A program made the translations under genes and the position numbers. Shown one piece after another: positions 57,094-64,000 of a stretch of DNA of 64,000 bases; positions within the stretch are counted from its first letter, which is position 1, and every line of letters starts with the position of its first letter. Source of the stretch: Metaphire vulgaris (taxonomy: Eukaryota > Annelida > Clitellata > Crassiclitellata > Megascolecidae); contig CM030836.1 of NCBI GenBank assembly GCA_018105865.1, forward strand, positions 18,091,503 to 18,155,502. The letters run 5' to 3'. Below the pieces are notes generated by a model that worked only from the letters and a program-made list of their open reading frames with translations, was not told the origin of the DNA and ran no database searches.

Positions 57094-58926
57094 GCGCGCG
57101 TATAGGCCCTACATATATATACTATAATTATATATGGCATGAATACAGATATTATGGATATTGTTAACTTTGCGTGTCAATTATAGTAATTGTATATCAA
57201 ATATATTACGTGTTGTTATTATTAACCTCATTTTTTCATGCAAACGTAAGCTCCGCCATGTCTGCAGTTAGGCGTACAGTAAACATCGCTGCCAAGAAAC
57301 TGATAGGTGATAGGGGCCTGCACTACTCTACAGTAAATCCTATTATGCGAATATTAAAACTATACTTAGATGATTGAAATATGACTTTGGTATTAAAATG
57401 CTGAAGTTGCGTATCCTGCAGTCACTGTTTCACTCGAAGATGATTCACTCTGGGACAACATCAAAGACTATGGACCCCACCCACCACCACCCCCACCCCC
57501 ACCCGCCCTCCAGCTGCTTTGTGTCATTCCATTTTCGAATGCATGCGAAGCTATAAAGGTTGATCTTTGTTTTAATAAAAGCAGCTGTTATTTATAATTA
57601 TATTTTGTGGAGCATCGGGCCATTAATTGTGCTATGATCAGCATACTTATTCAACACACCGGAGAAGAAGTGGCTATACGGACGTTTACATACTTGCCCA
57701 CCAGGCACGTCGGGACTAATTTTCTGCAGCAGGGTGCAGATTTTCTCAAAAATAAAAAAGTTGTAACGAGGTAGAAAAAAGTTCGCCCCTCCCCCGTCTT
57801 AAAAACCCTGGCGAGCAAACAATTGTCTTCACTAACTTTACTTTATCCTTCTAAAAATCTTGACAAGCAAAAAGAACGTCATCTCTCTTTCTTCTATTTA
57901 AAAATGCACGCAAGCAAATTTTTTAAAAAACAGCCTTATCTTTCAGAGGATGCGTTGCCCACAGAAGAATGAACTAACTGCCGACAACCTGGAGTACAAA
58001 AACGGAAACAAAAACCTGTGATTTTGTGCTCGGCCCAGATTTTCCGCCTCCGCATTAGCCTTTAAATCTGACCACTCAAAGGCAATCTCTTTCATCAGAA
58101 CCCACGCAGGTTTCTCTTCAATTTCATAAGAAAGGCGTAGGCCTATCTGTAAACAAAAATCTCCTTCCAACTGCGTTCTGTAATCATAAGTAAAGACAAT
58201 AATTTTGAACTACTCAACTATAATTATGATGTCGATGAGTGATATAGCGCCTATGTTTAGACACTTTTCTCACTGTCTCTGCAGTCTTCAAAGCTTATTG
58301 TCTGACGGCAGTCATTGTATGAGCAATCGTATTTTCAACAATAATTATTGCTGCAATAACATCTCGGTGTTCCTGTTTTCCTTTCAGAGATGGTAACAAA
58401 ATATACAGTACTTGTTCAGAAGCAATTTGTTTCCTAGAAATCAAAGAAAAGAGTCGATGGGGGAGATGGTGTGGATAGGTGGGTCTGTCTAATAAAAGCG
58501 AGCTGACTGAAAGAGGGTCGGCAACTCGGCATCTTTTGCTAAAAATTGCACAAACAACAACTGATTGATTGCTTCTAATTTTGTCGTGTTCTGCCTTCCC
58601 GTTCCGCCTAGCAGGGCATCTGCACAGATCTGTTAAAAGTCGTGACTTCCTAATCGAAGAGCGCCAAATAAAGTTTTGAAATGCCTAATATCATAGATTT
58701 ATTATAATACATTAATAAATAATATTAATATTATTAAAGTCTATTTATATTAATATTTATGTCGTGATATTAAAGTCTATGCCTGATATGGCATACAACA
58801 TTCACTTTTTAATATTATTCCGTTAAAGACTTTTATCTGACCAACTCAACGTATCTTGTCTTCTATGTTCGTATCATTAAATTTACATGCAACTAGTCAT
58901 AGGGATGGACTGCTGCTATAATGTGC

Positions 58927-59215
58927 CAGTGGCGTAGCCAAGGGGATTTTGGGAGTTAAACCCCCCCTTGACCGCCGACGAAATTTTTTTAAAATGTGTT
59001 TCCATACACTTTTAATTTTCGGACGCGGCTTTGGTGGTCAAACCCCTCCTCCCCATTGGCTGTTTATGCAAAATATTATTTGTCAGCGCTACAGAGTAAA
59101 GATGCTACAGAGTAAAGGTGACGACCTTTTTTTGCTTGTCAAGATTTTTCGAAGATAGTCATGATCAAAACCACCCACCCGGTCACCCCCTCCGAAAATC
59201 CTGGATACGCCACTA
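58927..59215. mobile_element. CAGTGGCGTAGCC-type hAT MITE
   Basis: The element begins CAGTGGCGTAGCCA and ends ATCCTGGATACGCCAC, with perfect duplication TAATGTGC (58919-58926, 59216-59223). The interior carries GACCTTTTTTTGCTTGTCA. Confidence 0.82.
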
Positions 59216-59472
59216 TAATGTGCAGATCTTGTGCTATTTTATTTTCAGCAGACTTTTGACCGGACGGGGTTTCTGCCGTTAGCTATCTGCTTCGAATTCC
59301 CTGGAAACAGCCCGAGAAAGGCAAAAGACGCGACCTTGCAAGACACGGGCGACAACGTATATAGCGTCCCTAATGCGTCCAATTTCGCTGCTGCTCCGTC
59401 GGTCGGCGGGTTCGGGGAAGCCACTCGGCCTCCGGGAAATACGTCCCTTCCTGCCGCCGCCGCCGACGACGA

Positions 59473-59535
59473 CGACTCTCCCACTCTCACCGCGCGGCGG
59501 TCCCCGACCGCCGCGCGGTGAGAGTGGGAGAGTCG
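59473..59535. repeat. Perfect hairpin, 28-bp arms
   Basis: Arms 59473-59500 and 59508-59535 are exact reverse complements around a 7-nt loop TCCCCGA. They include the GC-rich CACCGCGCGGCGG. There is no flanking target duplication. Confidence 0.9.
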
Positions 59536-59707
59536 GCGGCGGGATTGAAGAGGGAATAGGTGAAGACGATTATGTAGTTGCTGTTGGAGAACAAGGACAC
59601 TGCATGGTGTTGTAGGCAGTGGGATTTTGTTACTCAGATCGACGCTCAGACAGACAGACAGAAAGGCAGACAGAGGTGATTCTGGCGGCCACCGTTCTTT
59701 GGTACTA

Positions 59708-59843
59708 ACATCTCAGGTCCAGAAAGTTCGTTGAAAAATGAATTAGATTCATCTTCTTCTTCCATGTATTGATAAGTCGGCGACCATGGATTTCCGCTCT
59801 TTTCCGTTTGAATTGGATTATTAGAAGCATTTATTTCATTTGT
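59708..59843 (-). other. Weak candidate exon
   Basis: An open minus-strand segment between a GATAATTGCCAG acceptor-like site and a GTTAGT donor-like site reads NPWSPTYQYMEEEDESNSFF. It has normal protein-like composition and no simple repeats. It resembles no family I recognise. It could be an upstream THSD7-like exon or chance. Confidence 0.2.
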
Positions 59844-60029
59844 CTGGCAATTATCTCTACTCATGTGTCTATAATCCCTCTTTCTATCCTAGTCTTTCTT
59901 TCCCTATCTCTATATTCTATCCTTTTATTCAGTTATCAGTAACTTATCGCTAATGTGGCTGCTCTGTGGATCAATTTCAATCTGCATTATCTATCTTCGT
60001 CCGTCTTTGTATGTCTGTCTCTATCTGCT

Positions 60030-60334
<305 letters not shown>

Positions 60335-61605
60335 ATTATTATACTACTACTGCTACTTTATTATTATTATTATTTATTATTATTATTATTATTACAGCCT
60401 GTTTTCAAATCTAACCGTTGGCCCAATATCTATAGGCTAAAAGAACAACCGACATATAGAGCCTCTCCCTCTTCTCCCTCCTCCTCCTCCTCCTCTTCCT
60501 TTTATTCCTCCTCTCCTTCCTTATTTCCCCTCACCACTTCCCCCTCGCAGGAGAAAATCTCGATCTCGCGTATTGTTCCGTCGGTGCGTGTCCGTTGTGC
60601 ATCGGTCGTTCGGTCGACGGCGCTGCAGAATGCTCGGCGCCGATGTTTTATTGCGCCAAAAGCGGGACAGATCGGCGCTAATCACGGGAATGCCCCCCTC
60701 TCTCTCTCCCATCCCCTACTATCCCCCCCCCGCCCCCCCCCCCACTCCGATGCATTACCAGCGCCGGGAATGACAGACATCCATCAGAAGTCACTTAAGC
60801 GTCTTCCGTCCCATGACATTCCCCGTTTCCCGACGGTCTGTCCAGTACCGCGGACACCGAAAGGCTGGGAAATCTCCAATGGATTCGTATATTGGGGGAA
60901 TTGTTGGGGTGGGGTGGGGGAAGGGGGTCAACGTAACAATCAGTTGGGCTTCAGCTGAAGAATTTATTCTTGAAGATGCCGCAATTATAATTATTGTGGT
61001 CTGACGAGATTGAATTGTACAATTCGAGGCGCTTGCAATGTTCGTTAGTTTGACGAGACGCAAAATCTGATATCGATGTTGGTTTTGAAGATAAATTTTC
61101 GAGAAAAAAAACGTCAATCGTTCTTTCGCGATTGTAAAAATCGCCGCGAAACAGCAGATAGTCTATATTTATATCCAGAAAGGACTGATAGAGATTATGT
61201 AAAGATGATGGGTCAATTGGGTCATAGCAGCAATGGTCGAAGTCAGTTCAGTCTGAAACTGAAGCCAATTTCGTCGTGGAAAAATCAACAAATTCTCTTG
61301 TTTTATTTTCTTGCTTATTCGTTGCGTTTAAAGATGGCGGCCGGCGCAGATAAAGCTGTCGCCATGGAACTCGTCGAAATTAACACGACTTTTGTAGCTC
61401 ACGTTTTATTCTGTTCTTTCGCAGAAGATGGTGAAAGAAAACGAATCTGTACACACACACACAGTGTATTCTCCACAACGGACTGGTTCTCTTCTAGCCT
61501 ATACTGTTGTGGATTTGCAGGAAGACGTTTCAACATTATTTTTCTAAATTCTTGAACGGGCCTGATAAGGGCAATCTGCTAATTATCGCATCTTGTCAAC
61601 TTTAA

Positions 61606-61681
61606 CCCCTTAACTGGGCAATTACTATTTGTAACTCAGTGTAAAATGGACGAGCGTTACTCGGGGCACCCAATTGAGGGG
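61606..61681. mobile_element. TTAA-flanked MITE, copy 3
   Basis: It is more diverged (CCCCTTAACTGGGC left, ATTGAGGGG right) but has the same AAAATGGACG core and TTAA flanks. Confidence 0.65.
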
Positions 61682-62117
61682 TTAAAGGGAACGAGCGGAT
61701 ACTGCGAAAACACTTTACTTTATCCTAGAAAAAGAAACTGGGACTCCATTGAAAATTGCGCACGTTCAAAGCGAGTGCTGAAGATTTCTCAACGGTCTTC
61801 CACAAATTGTTTTCAACCGCTCTCTCTCTCTCGTTCGACGCAAAGACAGACGAAATAAAGGAACGGAGGATGAAAGAGTGGGGGAGGGGAAGAGAGGAAC
61901 CAGGCACGAACCAGCTGCGGCCGTCCGTAGGTACTGCGCTCAGAATGGCTTCGAGGCCCCCTTTTGAATGAAGCACCTCTGTCGCTATTTCGGTGCTCTG
62001 TAGGAAGGTGACCTATAGAAATTTCTTGGATTTTAAAAAATTAGAGATGTACAAACGAAGACAGAGTTTTCAGTGTTCATGAAAATTCGTCTCACTAACT
62101 TCCAGATTAGATGTGTT

Positions 62118-62376
62118 CAGTGGCGGTTCCAGGATTTATGGGGGGAATGAATGAATGCATAGAAAGTTGGCAGGGGGATGAAAATAGAAGGAAAAATCAA
62201 TGAACTTTGCCGAAAAAGGCTGAAAAATGGGAATTGCATCCCTAATTTTAACTACACTTTTACCGAAAAATAGGTTAGGGCTGTCCATTAATTACGTCAA
62301 CAAATTGTTGACGTAATTAATGGACAGCCCCTTGACAAGCAAGAAACCACTCATCCCCCACGTGGAACCGCCACTG
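62118..62376. mobile_element. CAGTGGCGGTTCC-type hAT MITE with nested palindrome
   Basis: The ends are CAGTGGCGGTTCC and GGAACCGCCACTG, with perfect duplication GATGTGTT (62110-62117, 62377-62384). The 53-bp palindrome at 62278-62330 lies inside. Confidence 0.85.
62278..62330. mobile_element. Minimal palindromic MITE copy
   Basis: This is a perfect 26-bp-arm palindrome with a 1-bp centre, starting GGGCTGTCCATTAATTACGT. It consists only of the inverted repeats of the family at 31858-32321. Confidence 0.8.
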
Positions 62377-62417
62377 GATGTGTTTATCAGCAGTTGCTCC
62401 CAAGACAGCCGCCCTTC

Positions 62418-62464
<47 letters not shown>

Positions 62465-62709
62465 CCTATATAGCTGTTATTTTTAAGAAAAAACTAACCG
62501 TTTTCACACGTTTTCGCAACTGACAGACAAACAGGAAGCAATTTGCTTTACTTTTTCAATTTAAAACTTGATCAAGTAAGCGAAATCTACACCACTTTAG
62601 AGAGAAGACACCAATCTAGTTTTTTTATAGCGCAGTGCTCTACAGTATAGCATCTCTCTCCGATCAAAGAGATCTTGATGTTAGTTGGGTCTGCAGTGTT
62701 GGTAATTAT

Positions 62710-62710
<1 letters not shown>

Positions 62711-62748
<38 letters not shown>

Positions 62749-62761
62749 CGACGACGACGAC

Positions 62762-62799
<38 letters not shown>

Positions 62800-62808
62800 C
62801 GATGATGC
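62711..62808. repeat. (GAT)n/(GAC)n microsatellite
   Basis: GAT flanks a central (GAC)n block, about 98 bp in all. Confidence 0.93.
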
Positions 62809-62939
62809 CTAATGTGTCCAATCCTGCTGAAAAATTTCACTCGTCTATATGTGTACAGAATTTTTAATCAACGCATCTTAGGCCCTGTACATGAAATAAT
62901 ATATCATACTGAGTTAACATATTCAACGCTCGGCAGATA

Positions 62940-62986
62940 TGTACAGTGTACAGTGTACAGTGTACAGTGTACAGTGTACAGTGTAC
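62940..62986. repeat. Heptamer tandem repeat TGTACAG
   Basis: Six to seven copies of TGTACAG lie in tandem. The unit contains the palindrome TGTACA. Confidence 0.9.
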
Positions 62987-64000
62987 ATCTTCTGCGGTTT
63001 CTTGAGACGTTTTGATCGCATGATAATTAAGCAAACCCTGAGCCATCGACTACTTAGCTTGCTGCTATACTGTAACATGCAATTGCACGTGTCTTCCGCG
63101 ATACGTCTTTATAGAACCTTGACCACGACGGACTATACCGGATAACGGACTATGGATTTTACCAAGATTCAGCGCTCGTCAATAAGCTGGTGCACTGCGC
63201 CAAGCTTTCGTACAGCGCTATATAGAAATTTAGTTTAACTTACTTACTGTACCTACCTATCTACTCGCTGTTTCTTTTCCTGTGAAATATTGAATGCATT
63301 TTTTGAATCTTCTAAGATCTGTCAAGGTTCAACAGAATCCCCAAAATCATTATTTTAGTAGGATTGTAAGATAAAGACGACGACGACGACGACGATGATG
63401 TTGATGACGATGATCAACAACGACGATGACAAGAGAGACGACGACTGAAAAAGGGAGATTTTAATAATTAACTAGAGAATGTTCATTTTAATTAATTTTC
63501 CTTCTGCGGACAGCAGACAGTAATAGAAAATTTATATATTATATTAATGATTAGGCTGCCGAGGCAAGCGGAGAAACAGTGCATCTGTGTAAATTCTGCT
63601 TAAATTGGAAATCTTGCGATCGGACGAAATGCCGCGGGGAATGCTATTTATTCTCTATTTCCGGTGTTTTTTTAGTTCAGGTAAGCTGAGGCCAAAGCGG
63701 GCATTCGCCTCCCCCCTCCCACCCCACACAGTAATCGAAAATATACAAAAAAGCGAGTTTTATCTTCTAAAATATTTACGAAATCTGGCGTCATAGCTGA
63801 CTTTTTGTCCAAGAAAATACCGAGAAAAAAGTGCCGTAGACAAGGTTCCAGAATAGCGTGGGGACTCGTCGACATTTTGGGGATTAAAAAGTCGCAGACG
63901 ATCAAAAAACTCACCTACCCTCCCACCCCACCCCCGACAATTCTCAACGGTTTTGCGCAAATCCCGTACCAGGATAGAGAACCCCGCCCACCTTCCGTGC

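Noticed and set aside
59231..59521. Plus-strand frame after a TTTATTTTCAG site near 59240
   Set aside because: The acceptor looks good, but the peptide is unrecognised and runs into the GC-rich hairpin. There is no supporting partner exon.
61076..61555. 159-residue plus-strand open frame
   Set aside because: It is not low-complexity, but no family, domain or splice context is recognisable and composition is unremarkable. Chance opening in intronic DNA is the simpler view.

Overview
The window is nuclear DNA of an animal, most likely a marine invertebrate. The genes are split by GT-AG introns of about 0.1-3 kb. The sequence is dense in microsatellites (AAT, GAT/ATC, TA, ACT), short inverted-repeat transposons and tRNA-derived SINEs, and contains many TAGGCCTA words. 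One gene is a four-repeat K+-selective cyclic-nucleotide-gated channel (CNGK/tetraKCNG), a family described in sea urchins and other aquatic animals. I cannot name the species from the sequence.

Region 1, 1-25602, minus strand: the CNGK gene. I assembled 31 or 32 exons by hand from splice sites and reading phases, from the start codon at 25602 to a partial exon at the left edge. The gene encodes four homologous S1-S6 channel repeats with four GYGD selectivity filters. Cyclic-nucleotide-binding domains (CNBDs) 1, 2 and 3 are in the window; the fourth lies off the left edge. Repeats 1 and 2 are split into many exons. Repeat 3, from S5 through its CNBD and a 9-residue-repeat linker, is one 1.9 kb exon. 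An intron of repeat 2 carries a complete non-autonomous hAT transposon with 8-bp target-site duplications.

Region 2, 26527-29301, plus strand: a complete four-exon SUPT4H (Spt4 elongation factor) gene of 119 residues. It is divergent from CNGK across about 0.9 kb.

Region 3, 30263-56072, minus strand: the 3' part of a THSD7-type gene, a large membrane protein built of thrombospondin type-1 (TSP1) modules. I placed 23 exons, ending with a transmembrane exon and a cytosolic tail. Phases agree at nearly every junction. However, three exons contain internal reading-frame breaks, one junction is off by one base, and two introns appear to use GC donors. Low-complexity Ser/Gly/Leu stretches lie inside the TSP1 modules, and long microsatellites abut several splice sites. 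The 5' exons were not found.

Region 4, 56073-64000: no confident gene. It holds microsatellites, MITEs, a perfect 28-bp-arm hairpin and some weak open frames. It is probably a 5' intron or upstream DNA of the THSD7 gene.

At least a dozen MITEs of one superfamily (ends like CAGTGGCG, 8-bp target duplications) lie in introns and intergenic DNA. Many share an internal GACCTTTTTTTGCTTGTCA-like motif. None of the three genes is known to act with the others. I found no CRISPR, rRNA, viral or bacterial-type systems.
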